Below are positions 1 to 7,510 of a stretch of DNA of 41,635 nt, in pieces. The position numbers and the translations under genes were made by a program. Positions within the stretch are counted from its first letter, which is position 1. Each line of letters starts with the position of its first letter. A model generated the notes under the pieces. That model did not search any database, was not told the DNA's origin, and saw only the letters and a program-made list of their open reading frames with translations. The stretch covers positions 19,399-61,033 of the forward strand of contig CACWYB010000012.1 of assembly GCA_902765005.1 (NCBI GenBank), in the 5' to 3' direction. The stretch comes from an uncultured Eubacteriales bacterium. GTDB lineage: Bacteria > Bacillota > Clostridia > Christensenellales > CAG-138.

Positions 1-1017
1 AATGAGTTCACGTACGTTGTTGATCACGCGAATCAGTACAAGACGATCACGAAGGAAGTCGGCAAGCTGAGCATTACGCCGGCGACGTTGACGATCACGG
101 CGGACAGCAACAGCAAGGTCTACGACGGCAAGGCTTTGACGGACAACGGATGGCAGGATACTGCGCCTGTGGGTCTGAAGGGCACGGATGCAGTCGAGAG
201 CGTGACGGTGACCGGTTCTCAGACGTTGGTTGGCGCTAGCGACAATATCGCAAGCGATGCTATTGTTAAGAACGGCGACGCAAACGTAACGGCGAACTAC
301 GAGATTACATATGTCAAGGGTACTCTCACAGTGACCGACGGCACACCTGAAGAGCCTGTTGAGCCTTCACTGGTGGTAACGAAGGCGGACAAGAACGCCG
401 GCACGATCTACCACGTAGGCGACACGGTGACGTTCACGATCACTGCGAAGAACATCTATGATAAAGCGCAGACGATCACGCTGAGCGAGATCGATGGCGT
501 GACGCTGGCTGAGAGCGAATTCAAGAACGTGGCAGGCGGTGATACGGTAACGACCACTGCGACGTATGTGATCAAAGTGGCAGACGTGACCGCAAAGAGC
601 TTCACGAACACAGTGACTGCCAAGATGGGCAACATCACGAAGACGGCAGACGCGACCGTGAAGACGGAGCAGGTTAAGATCACGATCACGGCTGATTCGG
701 ACAGCAAGGTGTACGACGGCACGGCGCTGACGAATGACAGCTGGAAGAAGACCGCAGGCGAGTTGGTGAATGGCGACACGATCGAGAGCGTGACGGTAAC
801 CGGCAGCCAGACTTTGGTTGGCAGCAGCGCGAACAAGGCGAGCGACGCGAAGATCGTGGATGCCGAAGGCAAGGATGTGACCGGTGGTTACACCATCACC
901 ACAAGGTCGTTACGAAGACTGACGGCGAGGAGAACGACGAGACCAAGTATCATGTTGGTGATACGGTCGAGTGGACGGTCTGGGTCAAGAACATCTATGA
1001 TGAAGAAAAGGCCCTGA
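1..1017 (+). CDS. Surface repeat protein, fragment A (5' end outside window)
   Basis: The frame is open from base 1, so the N-terminus lies to the left of the window. Fragment A carries an MBG-like beta domain (about bases 70-350; motifs SKVYDG, GSQTLVG, NYEITYVKGTLTV), then a DUF11-like domain (about 365-660; GDTVTFTI, AKNIYD), then a second MBG-like unit (about 680-900). The residues are rich in Thr, Val, Asp and Lys, as in secreted adhesin or stalk proteins of Gram-positive bacteria. Coding character is convincing only to about base 900. The last 39 codons are Arg/Ser-rich and match nothing in the other units, so they are an out-of-frame tail. The true reading continues in another frame from about 903. 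The function is probably structural on the cell surface, inferred from domain type only. Confidence 0.75.
   Translation, partial: NEFTYVVDHANQYKTITKEVGKLSITPATLTITADSNSKVYDGKALTDNGWQDTAPVGLKGTDAVESVTVTGSQTLVGASDNIASDAIVKNGDANVTANYEITYVKGTLTVTDGTPEEPVEPSLVVTKADKNAGTIYHVGDTVTFTITAKNIYDKAQTITLSEIDGVTLAESEFKNVAGGDTVTTTATYVIKVADVTAKSFTNTVTAKMGNITKTADATVKTEQVKITITADSDSKVYDGTALTNDSWKKTAGELVNGDTIESVTVTGSQTLVGSSANKASDAKIVDAEGKDVTGGYTITTRSLRRLTARRTTRPSIMLVIRSSGRSGSRTSMMKKRP
802..900 (+). repeat. 99-bp exact repeat, copy 1
   Basis: This is identical base for base to 1341-1439. It encodes the end of an MBG-like unit (GSQTLVGSSANK ... VTGGYTIT). The reading frame of the surface-protein gene breaks immediately after its last base. 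Confidence 0.95.
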
Positions 1018-1574
1018 CTGTGACCGAAGCGGAAGGCATGACCATCGTATCGGATGTGCCTGAAACGCTGAAGGCTGGCGAAGAGATCGAGATCAAGGTG
1101 CAGCACATTGTGACGGTTGCTGACATCGAGGCGGGCAAGATCACGAACAATGTCACCGTAAAGCTCGGCGATCTGGAGAAGCCCGGTACTGACGAAGTCG
1201 AGACCGAACCGATCGCGATTGAGATCACGGCAGCCAGCGACCAGAAGGTCTACGATGCTGAAGCGCTGACCAATGACGGCTATGAGCTGACTAAGGGCGA
1301 GCTTGCTGAAGGCAACAAGATCGATTCTGTGAAGGTTGAAGGCAGCCAGACTTTGGTTGGCAGCAGCGCGAACAAGGCGAGCGACGCGAAGATCGTGGAT
1401 GCCGAAGGCAAGGATGTGACCGGTGGTTACACCATCACCCTGACGATCCCAAGCCTGTCGACGATGACAAGGTCGTCAAGAAGGAGAGCGCTGAGGGCGT
1501 CGAGTACAAACTCGGAGACACCATTACCTGGACGATCACCGTTACGAACATCTACGATGAGAACAAGACGCTGA
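903..1574 (+). CDS. Surface repeat protein, fragment B (frame-shifted continuation)
   Basis: From base 903 this frame resumes the repeat pattern with KVVTKTDGEEN and then a DUF11-like domain (GDTVEWTV, VKNIYDEEKALTV, ITNNVTVKLGDLEK) to about 1205. A third MBG-like unit follows (about 1215-1439; QKVYDAEALTNDGY, GSQTLVGSS, VTGGYTIT). The first start codon in this frame is GTG 1020, but coding similarity to the other units begins well before it and no ribosome-binding site is seen. It is therefore a continuation of fragment A rather than a separate gene. The piece after 1439 again turns into Arg/Ser-rich nonsense. Both transitions shift the frame by the same amount (one base lost, modulo 3) and both fall at the end of an identical 99-bp repeat. 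Confidence 0.65.
   Translation, partial: KVVTKTDGEENDETKYHVGDTVEWTVWVKNIYDEEKALTVTEAEGMTIVSDVPETLKAGEEIEIKVQHIVTVADIEAGKITNNVTVKLGDLEKPGTDEVETEPIAIEITAASDQKVYDAEALTNDGYELTKGELAEGNKIDSVKVEGSQTLVGSSANKASDAKIVDAEGKDVTGGYTITLTIPSLSTMTRSSRRRALRASSTNSETPLPGRSPLRTSTMRTRR
1341..1439 (+). repeat. 99-bp exact repeat, copy 2
   Basis: This is identical to 802-900, at an offset of 539 bp, which is not a multiple of three. It encodes the same peptide in a different frame. The frame breaks again immediately downstream. After copy 1 the sequence ACAAGGTCGT follows at once; after copy 2 the same word appears 27 bp later, so the frame error is the same in both. Confidence 0.95.
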
Positions 1575-3538
1575 CCGTTACTGAGAAGGCGGGTGTCACC
1601 CTCGGCAACTACCCGACAACGTTGACGCCTGGCCAGACTGTCACGATCACGGCGACCCATGTGGTCACCGAGGCGGACATTCTCGCCGGTGAATACAAGA
1701 ACGAAGTTACGGCGAAGCTCGGCGACCTGGAGAAGCAGGGCGACGACACGGTGCCCACGGAAGAGAAGAACAGCCATCTGACCATCGTCAAGACGACGAC
1801 CTCTACGCCCACCAAGGCGGAAGGGTACATGCCGGATGAGACGATCACCTATCAGATCACTGTGACCAACGACGGCAACGTGACGATCACGGGCATCACC
1901 GTGACGGATGAACTGACCGGCGACGAGTGGCCCATCGACTCTCTGGTGCCCGGTGCAAGCTGGACCAACACAGCAGAGTACACGGTGACAGCCGAGGATG
2001 TGATTGCCGGTTCCGTCAGGAATGAAGCAACCGCTACCGGCGTCGATCCGGAGGGTGAGGAGCCCGATGTGGTGCCTGGTGTGAAGGAAGACCCGACCAC
2101 GCCTGGCGACGACAACACCGTCACGCCGCAGCCTGAGGATGACACCGAGACCATGAATGTGGCAGCCAGGAGCATCACCGCTAAGTACGACGGCAATGCC
2201 CATACGGTGACTGCTACGGCGAGCAAGGCCGGTTCCACCATCACCTACAGTGTGGACGGTGGTACGACCTGGACGGCAACGGCGCCCAGCCTGACGGATG
2301 TGGGCAGCGTGCAGTTCCTGGTGAAGGCCGAGAATCCTGCCTATGAGGATGCTATCTCTGCCGTGTACACCTTGGTTGTCACGCCGCGCGAAGTCGTCCT
2401 GACCAGCGCATCCGGTGCCAAGTACTTCGATGGCACGCCCATCCGGCGGAACAATCCGGCCACGCACGTCACCGTGTCTGGCGACGGCTTCGTCACAGGT
2501 GAAGGCGCCACCTATACCATCACCGGTGTGCAGACCGACATCGGTGCCAGCAATAACACGTTCACCTACGCGCTGAACGAGGGCACCAAGGCGGAGAACT
2601 ACACGATCACCCAGGTGCTTGGCCGGTTGATGATCATGCCTGAGGAAGTGCCTCTGGGTATCATCGGAAGCGTCTCCCTGCTCTTCACCTCCGACACGGA
2701 CCTGACGGCGGAAGGCAAGAAGGCGGATGCGTACAAGGATATGTACGCCTGGATCAAGGAGAACAACCCGAGACTGGGTGCTCTCGCCCTGATCGGCACC
2801 GGTAACGCGGTGGCGGATCGGAACGACGAGGAAGCCTGGAAGCTCATCAAGGATGAGCTGGATAAGCTGGAGCGGGCGCCTGGCTACCTGCCGTACTACA
2901 ACATCGCGGGCCGGAACGAAGTGAACGGCGACGAGCTGGATTACGAGTCCTACATCGCCCACAAGCTCTGCGAGGTCAACGAGTGGAACGAGTACGAGAA
3001 CGGCCAGATCTGGTACCAGCCCTTCAACGAGCAGCAGCTGCTGCTGGTGGGTATCGGCTACCAGAAGACGCTGGATCCCGACACGGCCACGGACGAGGAG
3101 CTGGAGGCTCAGGAGCGCTGGCTGCGGTACGTGAACAACGTGATCGCCCGGTATCCGGACTACACGGTGGTGCTGTTGGTGAACGACTTCATCGAGCACG
3201 ATCCTGACAGTCAGCGGGACGATGGCCGGCTGACCAAGTTCGGCGAGCTGCTGGAGAGCGAAATCGTGGCGGCGAACGAAAACGTGGCCCTGGTGCTGTG
3301 CGGCAACGCGGAAGGCACGGCCCGTTGGAACAAGACCTACGGTGAGCGCAACGTGAACGCGATCATGTACAACTACTCCAACGACGAGGAGAACGGTCTG
3401 GGCTTCTTCCGGATCGTGACCCTGAACGGCGAGGCCCGCACCATCACGGTGACGACCTACTCGCCCACGCTGGATAAGGACTCCTACGATGAGGACCATC
3501 CGGAGTACGACTTCTTCGTGATCGAGAACGCGTTCTAA
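1442..3538 (+). CDS. Surface repeat protein, fragment C, with degenerate metallophosphoesterase C-terminus
   Basis: The frame resumes at about 1442 (DDPKPVDDDKVVKK); the first start codon in frame is TTG 1622, with no SD, so this is a continuation. Domains in order: DUF11-like (to about 1770), a second DUF11-like domain with TYQITVTNDGNVTITGITV (1774-2150), two MBG-type units (KYDGNAHTVTA; ASGAKYFDGTPI) to about 2645, then a roughly 295-residue C-terminal domain (2650-3535). That last domain aligns along its length with the lipoprotein phosphoesterase at 15050-16150: SDTD for ADTQ, GTGNAV for HSGDVV, AGRNEV for SGNHDI, LLVNDF for AVLHAG, CGNAEGTA for CGHMRGTA, then GLGFFRIV and TTYSP. All recognisable metal-binding positions except the first Asp are changed, so it is probably catalytically dead. 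No LPXTG signal or C-terminal membrane segment is present. A terminator follows directly. Confidence 0.8.
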   Translation, partial: DDPKPVDDDKVVKKESAEGVEYKLGDTITWTITVTNIYDENKTLTVTEKAGVTLGNYPTTLTPGQTVTITATHVVTEADILAGEYKNEVTAKLGDLEKQGDDTVPTEEKNSHLTIVKTTTSTPTKAEGYMPDETITYQITVTNDGNVTITGITVTDELTGDEWPIDSLVPGASWTNTAEYTVTAEDVIAGSVRNEATATGVDPEGEEPDVVPGVKEDPTTPGDDNTVTPQPEDDTETMNVAARSITAKYDGNAHTVTATASKAGSTITYSVDGGTTWTATAPSLTDVGSVQFLVKAENPAYEDAISAVYTLVVTPREVVLTSASGAKYFDGTPIRRNNPATHVTVSGDGFVTGEGATYTITGVQTDIGASNNTFTYALNEGTKAENYTITQVLGRLMIMPEEVPLGIIGSVSLLFTSDTDLTAEGKKADAYKDMYAWIKENNPRLGALALIGTGNAVADRNDEEAWKLIKDELDKLERAPGYLPYYNIAGRNEVNGDELDYESYIAHKLCEVNEWNEYENGQIWYQPFNEQQLLLVGIGYQKTLDPDTATDEELEAQERWLRYVNNVIARYPDYTVVLLVNDFIEHDPDSQRDDGRLTKFGELLESEIVAANENVALVLCGNAEGTARWNKTYGERNVNAIMYNYSNDEENGLGFFRIVTLNGEARTITVTTYSPTLDKDSYDEDHPEYDFFVIENAF

Positions 3539-3553
3539 CCAAACTGGACCTGA

Positions 3554-3586
3554 GGACAGCCTCCCAAGCGGAGGCTGTCCTTTTCC
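3554..3586 (+). terminator. Terminator of the surface-protein gene
   Basis: An 11-bp perfect stem (GGACAGCCTCC with GGAGGCTGTCC), a 5-nt loop and then TTTTCC, 16 bp after the stop codon. Confidence 0.9.
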
Positions 3587-3641
3587 ATGCAAAAGAATCC
3601 GGTATGTGGCGCAAAATGGATGGGTAGACCGTTTCTTTTTG

Positions 3642-3670
3642 TTGCAATTTCATGGATGAGTCTTTATAAT
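3642..3670 (+). promoter_or_regulatory. Sigma-A promoter of the transglutaminase/pilus-like operon
   Basis: TTGCAA, a 17-bp spacer, then a perfect TATAAT at 3665-3670. The expected transcript start, near 3677, lies downstream of the ATG at 3669. That rules out this ATG as the start of the next gene and supports TTG 3723. Confidence 0.85.
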
Positions 3671-3722
3671 GAAAAACAGAAAAAACGTGTTCTTTCGGGA
3701 GAAACCTGGGAAAGGAGCACCC

Positions 3723-4820
3723 TTGCAGTTCTGTTGGAAGCGAAGCCTATCATTGGCCCTGTTCGGCGTGACGCTTCTGTTCGCCGCTGTTCCGCTCCCC
3801 CGAGCCGAAGCGGCGGTTCAGCCTGCTGAATCGGAGCTTGCCCGGGCCGCCTCCGTGGGGGCTCTGCCCCGCGGCGCAGCATCCTCCCGGCTGTTCGAAG
3901 CAAATCCTATGGCCCTGTCTGGCGCCCTTCGGTTGAATGATACCGATGAGCCGCCTCGGGAGCTCCCCCGTGAGACCCCTGAGCCGGAGGCCACGGAGGA
4001 AGAGCCCCCGGCCGATCCCTTCACGATCCTCGTTCCGGAGCATCCCGGCGAGCAGGAGAAGCGGAACGACAAGGTGGTCATCGACTATTCCCGCATAGCG
4101 GACGGCTATTTCATGGTCCAACGGATCGTGGAAACGGACCATCGCTTCAAGGTCCTGGTCAAGATCAAGGGCATCACCTACAACTACAACCTGGATTCCG
4201 GCGATTGGGCCGCCTTCCCTCTGTCTGAAGGGGATGGCTCCTATCAGGTTTCTATCCACGAGAATATCTATGGCACCAAGTACGCCAACGTGATCTCTGC
4301 CTCCTTCCAGGCCAAGATCACGGACCCTTTCGCGCCGTTTCTGCGGCCCAACCTCCATGTGAACTACCTGAACGCTCCTAAGACCATGACCAAGGGCGCA
4401 GAGCTTACGGAGGACTGTGAAGGACCGCTGCAGATCGTGGATTCCGTCTTCAGCTTCATCACGGAGAACATACACTACGACTACCTACTGGCTGCCACGG
4501 TGGAACCCGGGTATCTTCCGGATCTGGATCGGATCCTGTCTCGGAAGCGGGGCATCTGCTACGACTATTCCTCCCTCATGACGGCCATGCTCCGCAGCCA
4601 AAACGTGCCCTGCAAGCTGGTGTTCGGCTACGTGGGCAAGATCTACCACGCTTGGATCAGCGTTTGGGTGGAGGAGGAGGGCTGGGTCCAGGTGATCCAC
4701 TTTGATGGTAAGAGCTGGCAGCGCATGGACCCCACCTTCACGGCGGCGGGGACCAGCGATGACGCGGTCAAGAAATATATAGGCAACGGGAAAAACTATT
4801 CGGTGAAATTCTGTTTTTGA
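3723..4820 (+). CDS. Secreted transglutaminase-like (Cys-His-Asp) domain protein
   Basis: About 365 aa. The start chosen is TTG 3723, six bases after a strong SD (AAAGGAG). An upstream in-frame ATG at 3669 overlaps the -10 box and cannot be in the mRNA. The N-terminus is a signal peptide (WKRSLSLALFGVTLLFAA ... AEA), followed by a Pro/Glu-rich linker to about residue 110. The C-terminal half holds a transglutaminase-core domain with the triad Cys279 (RGICYDYSS), His309 (YHAWISVW) and Asp336 (RMDPTF). Members of this superfamily act as proteases, amidases or cross-linkers, and the substrate here is unknown. The stop codon is 11 nt before the GspF-like gene, so it is the first gene of that operon and its product probably acts outside the cell together with the pilus-like machine (inference). 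The family assignment is firm; the activity is not. Confidence 0.87.
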   Translation: MQFCWKRSLSLALFGVTLLFAAVPLPRAEAAVQPAESELARAASVGALPRGAASSRLFEANPMALSGALRLNDTDEPPRELPRETPEPEATEEEPPADPFTILVPEHPGEQEKRNDKVVIDYSRIADGYFMVQRIVETDHRFKVLVKIKGITYNYNLDSGDWAAFPLSEGDGSYQVSIHENIYGTKYANVISASFQAKITDPFAPFLRPNLHVNYLNAPKTMTKGAELTEDCEGPLQIVDSVFSFITENIHYDYLLAATVEPGYLPDLDRILSRKRGICYDYSSLMTAMLRSQNVPCKLVFGYVGKIYHAWISVWVEEEGWVQVIHFDGKSWQRMDPTFTAAGTSDDAVKKYIGNGKNYSVKFCF

Positions 4821-4831
4821 GAGGAAGCCTT

Positions 4832-5866
4832 ATGAAACAACTGTCCAACGATGAGATCAGCACCCTCTTTCGAGAGCTCGCCTATCTGATCCACGCCGGC
4901 ATGGGCCATGCGGACGCCCTGTCCATGATGGCGGAGGAAGCGGATCAGAACAAGGCGCTGCTTCAGCAGATGGCGACCGCCATCGACGACGGCGCCTCCC
5001 TGAGCGAGGCCTGCGGGGCCACCAAGCAGTTTCCGGCCTACGCCTCCAAACTCCTGCTGGTGGGGGAGCAGTCCGGCCGCACGGAGGAGACCCTCAACGC
5101 CCTGGCGGACAACTACGCCGGCCAGGCGCGGCTGAACCGGCAGCTGCGTACCAGCCTGCTGTATCCGGCCATCCTGCTGCTCATCATGCTGGTGGTCATC
5201 GTGGTGCTGCTGGTCTATGTGCTGCCCATCTTCGATCGGGTCTATGCCCAGTTCGGCGTGACCATGACGGGCGTTGCCGGGGGCCTGCTGTCCTTCGGCC
5301 GGATCATGAGCCGGAGCATGCCCGTGCTCTGCGGCCTGCTGGGGGTGGCGGTGCTGTTCTGCCTGCTGCTGGCGGTCTCCCAAAAGGTGCGCACGGGACT
5401 TTTGTCCTTCTGGCGTCGGAAGCGGGGCGACAAGGGCGTTTCCCGCCAGATCAACGACGCCCGCTTTGCCATGGCCCTGTCCATGGGCCTGCACAGCGGC
5501 ATGCCCATTGAGGAAGCGCTTTCCCTGGCCGGCCAGGTGCTGGAGGATGTGCCCTCCGCCAAGGGCCGGGTGGATAGCTGCATCGCTGCCGTGGAATCCG
5601 GCACCTCCCTTTCCAAAGCCTTGGAGGAGGCGGACCTGATGCCCAAGACCGAGTGCCAGCTTTTGGCGGCCGGCCTGCGCAGCGGCGTAGGCGATCTGGC
5701 CACCGAGCAGATCACCGCCCGCATGAGCGAGCGCAGCGAGCTGGCTATCAACGAGAAGATGAGCCGGGTGGAGCCTACTCTGGTCATCGTCACCTCCCTG
5801 CTGGTGGGCATGATCCTGCTGGCGGTTATGCTGCCCCTCATGAACATCATGGCTACCATTGGGTAA
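4832..5866 (+). CDS. PilC/GspF-type inner-membrane platform protein
   Basis: 344 aa, starting at ATG 4832 behind GAGGAAG. It has two GspF (T2SSF) repeats. The first has a soluble four-helix part (LFRELAYLIHAGMGHADAL, LLVGEQSGRTEETL) and then membrane segments around residues 112-140 (LLYPAILLLIMLVVIVVLL) and 165-185. The second repeat (ALSMGLHSGMPIEEALSLA) ends in a C-terminal membrane segment (VTSLLVGMILLAVMLPLMN). These proteins form the membrane platform on which the cytoplasmic ATPase of type IV pili, type II secretion and Com pseudopili acts. The length is typical of ComGB/PilC proteins. It is followed after 6 nt by the first of four pilin-like genes and, after those, by the ATPase gene, as expected for one machine. 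Confidence 0.92.
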   Translation: MKQLSNDEISTLFRELAYLIHAGMGHADALSMMAEEADQNKALLQQMATAIDDGASLSEACGATKQFPAYASKLLLVGEQSGRTEETLNALADNYAGQARLNRQLRTSLLYPAILLLIMLVVIVVLLVYVLPIFDRVYAQFGVTMTGVAGGLLSFGRIMSRSMPVLCGLLGVAVLFCLLLAVSQKVRTGLLSFWRRKRGDKGVSRQINDARFAMALSMGLHSGMPIEEALSLAGQVLEDVPSAKGRVDSCIAAVESGTSLSKALEEADLMPKTECQLLAAGLRSGVGDLATEQITARMSERSELAINEKMSRVEPTLVIVTSLLVGMILLAVMLPLMNIMATIG

Positions 5867-5872
5867 ACGGCC

Positions 5873-6193
5873 ATGAAGCGCAAACGCCTCACAAAAACCA
5901 TAGGTAGGCTGGTCCTTTGGACCGTTGTCCTTGTCGCCGCCTTTGCCTGGTTCTTCACCGGCATCCGCCAGGTGAGCCGGGAGCTGGCGGAGCAGGGGAA
6001 GATCAAGCTGGAGAATGCCATCCGCCGGTCCGCTGTGGCCTGCTACGCGGCGGAAGGGGCCTATCCGCCGGATGTGGACTATCTTATCGAGCATTACGGC
6101 CTGAGTGTGGATGAGTCCCGGTATATCGTCCATTACGACATCTTCGCGGAAAACCTCATGCCCGACATCACCGTTTTGGATAACGTGCAATGA
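5873..6193 (+). CDS. Small pilin-like membrane protein 1
   Basis: 106 aa. A basic N-terminus (MKRKRLTKTIG) precedes one hydrophobic helix (residues 12-30) and a small extracytoplasmic domain (KLENAIRRSAVACYAAEG, then YPPDVDYLIEHYGL). The topology and the pattern 'long helix, then A-I-R-R-S-A, then Y-P' resemble pilins and pseudopilins. The prepilin leader is atypical: Gly11 sits directly before the hydrophobic stretch, but there is no Phe+1 or Glu+5. I recognise no named family. Position between the GspF-like gene and the DUF4860 gene, with a 4-bp ATGA overlap to the latter, indicates a structural part of the same machine (inference). Confidence 0.75.
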   Translation: MKRKRLTKTIGRLVLWTVVLVAAFAWFFTGIRQVSRELAEQGKIKLENAIRRSAVACYAAEGAYPPDVDYLIEHYGLSVDESRYIVHYDIFAENLMPDITVLDNVQ

Positions 6194-6684
6194 ACGAGTC
6201 AAGATCATCCCAAAAACAGAATCTGAGCGGGCTCATGGTGCTGCTGCTGTTCGGCGTGTTCGCGGTGTGCATCCTGGCGGTGCTCCTGTCCGGCACCGGC
6301 ATCTACGACCGGCTCACCCGGCGGGACGCCCAGGCCTTCGATGCCCGTTCCGCCGCCCAGTATCTTTCTACCCGGGTCCACCAGGCGGAGGGGGCCGAGA
6401 GCCTTAGCCTGCGCCCCGGCCCGGAGGGAGGCCATATGCTCTGCATCACCCAATCCTATGGGTTCGACGCGTATGAAACCCTGCTCTACTGCCACGACGG
6501 CTGGCTCTGCGAGCTGTTCATGGAAGCCGGGGGAGAGATCGACCCGGAGGCGGGGGAGCGGATCCTGGAGGTGTCCAGCCTGGAGGGCGCCATGGAAAAG
6601 GGCCTGCTCACCCTGTCCATCACCGATAAAAACGGCCAGCAAACCATCCGCCTGCTGCTGCGGGGAGGGGAGGCGCATCCATGA
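6190..6684 (+). CDS. DUF4860-type pilin-like protein
   Basis: 164 aa. The N-terminus is MNESRSSQKQNLSG, then a hydrophobic helix (LMVLLLFGVFAVCILAVL) and a soluble domain of about 125 residues (ARSAAQYLSTRVHQAEG; HMLCITQSYGFDAYETLLYC). It fits DUF4860, a domain of unknown function found in clostridia. Like its neighbours it has Gly at the end of a polar leader and no Glu+5. It starts within the stop codon of the previous gene and ends with a 4-bp overlap to the next, so translation of the block is probably coupled. It is likely a minor pseudopilin. The domain name is from memory of the pattern and was not searched. Confidence 0.78.
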   Translation: MNESRSSQKQNLSGLMVLLLFGVFAVCILAVLLSGTGIYDRLTRRDAQAFDARSAAQYLSTRVHQAEGAESLSLRPGPEGGHMLCITQSYGFDAYETLLYCHDGWLCELFMEAGGEIDPEAGERILEVSSLEGAMEKGLLTLSITDKNGQQTIRLLLRGGEAHP

Positions 6685-7094
6685 ACCGAAGCAAAGCGCC
6701 TCTGGCCCTCATGGGTCAGCTGCTCATGGTCCTCTTTTTCGCCCTGACGGCGGCCATCTGTCTGCAGGCCTTCGCTAAGTCTGAAATCATCTCCCAGAAC
6801 AGCGCCGACCGGGACGCGGCGTCTCTACTGGCCCAAAACGCCGCCGAGACCATCAAGGCCCTCCATGGGGACCTGGAGGCCGCCAAAGCCGCTCTGAGCG
6901 GGGAGATCCAAGACGGCTGCCTGCTCCTGCAGGGAGATGCCAACGGCCGGTTCGCCCCGGATGGCGCCTACCATCTTAGAATCGAGCCACAGCCGGCGGA
7001 AAGGGGCCCGGGCAGGGCAATGATCATGGTGACAGATCAGGCGCAAAGGGAATGGTTTTCCCTGACCTGTTCCTGGCAGGAGGACATCCAATGA
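6681..7094 (+). CDS. Small pilin-like membrane protein 3
   Basis: 137 aa. The leader MNRSKAPLALMG is followed by a hydrophobic helix (QLLMVLFFALTAAICLQAF), a helical stretch rich in Ala/Asp (SADRDAASLLAQNAAETIKAL) and a beta-rich C-terminal part that ends in a Trp-rich tail (WFSLTCSWQEDIQ). No named family is recognised. The layout is that of a minor pseudopilin, again with Gly just before the helix and no Glu at +5. ATGA overlaps on both sides tie it to its neighbours. Confidence 0.75.
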   Translation: MNRSKAPLALMGQLLMVLFFALTAAICLQAFAKSEIISQNSADRDAASLLAQNAAETIKALHGDLEAAKAALSGEIQDGCLLLQGDANGRFAPDGAYHLRIEPQPAERGPGRAMIMVTDQAQREWFSLTCSWQEDIQ

Positions 7095-7495
7095 AAGAAG
7101 ATTTTTCCATTTCCACATTGGGCGGCACGTCCCTGATGATGATCTTCGCCGTGCTGTGCTTGACCGTGTTTGCGGTCCTGTCCCTGTCCACGGCCAAGGC
7201 GGGGGATCAGCTGTCCGCCAGCGCCCAGGAGGCCGTGCAGGCCTATTACGCCGCGGACAACGAGGCGGAGGAGATCCTCTGTGCCCTGCGCCGGGGGGAG
7301 TACCGGGCGGAAGTGGAGGCGGAGGGGGATGTGTATTCCTTCCGCTGCCCCATCAACGACCGTCTCAGCCTCTATGTTTCGGTAGAGCTACAGGGCGACA
7401 GCTACCGGGTGCTTCGGTGGCAGGCGTCCGTGGATGAAAGCATGATCGACGAGACCCAGGAGCTTTGGGATGGGGCGTTCCTGCCCGGCATGTAA
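7091..7495 (+). CDS. Small pilin-like membrane protein 4 (PilX/GspK-like N-terminus)
   Basis: 134 aa, starting at ATG 7091 in an ATGA overlap; a longer in-frame reading begins at 7052 but lacks an SD. The leader MKEDFSISTLGG precedes a hydrophobic helix (TSLMMIFAVLCLTVFAVLSL), then AVQAYYAADNEAEEILCALR. That segment resembles the FYAAEAGLEEA pattern of PilX/GspK-type minor pilins, which also lack Glu+5. A compact beta-rich C-terminal domain follows. The next gene, the ATPase, starts 15 nt after the stop. The role as a minor pilin is inferred. Confidence 0.75.
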   Translation: MKEDFSISTLGGTSLMMIFAVLCLTVFAVLSLSTAKAGDQLSASAQEAVQAYYAADNEAEEILCALRRGEYRAEVEAEGDVYSFRCPINDRLSLYVSVELQGDSYRVLRWQASVDESMIDETQELWDGAFLPGM

Positions 7496-7510
7496 GGAGG
7501 TTTGCAGCAT

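Noticed and set aside
890-910. Programmed ribosomal frameshift in the surface-protein gene
   Set aside because: No slippery heptamer or downstream structure was seen, and the domain end (GTLTV strand) is missing rather than merely out of frame.
802-1439. CRISPR-like or tandem repeat array
   Set aside because: There are only two exact 99-bp copies, both coding for the same protein segment with homologous flanks; no spacers and no cas genes.
3400-3538. LPXTG sorting signal at the end of the surface protein
   Set aside because: The protein ends FFVIENAF with no LPXTG, no membrane helix and no basic tail.
1427-3592. 721-aa open frame on the minus strand antisense to the surface protein
   Set aside because: It is a shadow of GC-rich codon use: no SD, no domain, His/Val/Leu-rich composition, and the plus strand has clear domains. 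The same applies to long minus-strand frames at 16955-18805 and 26225-28249.
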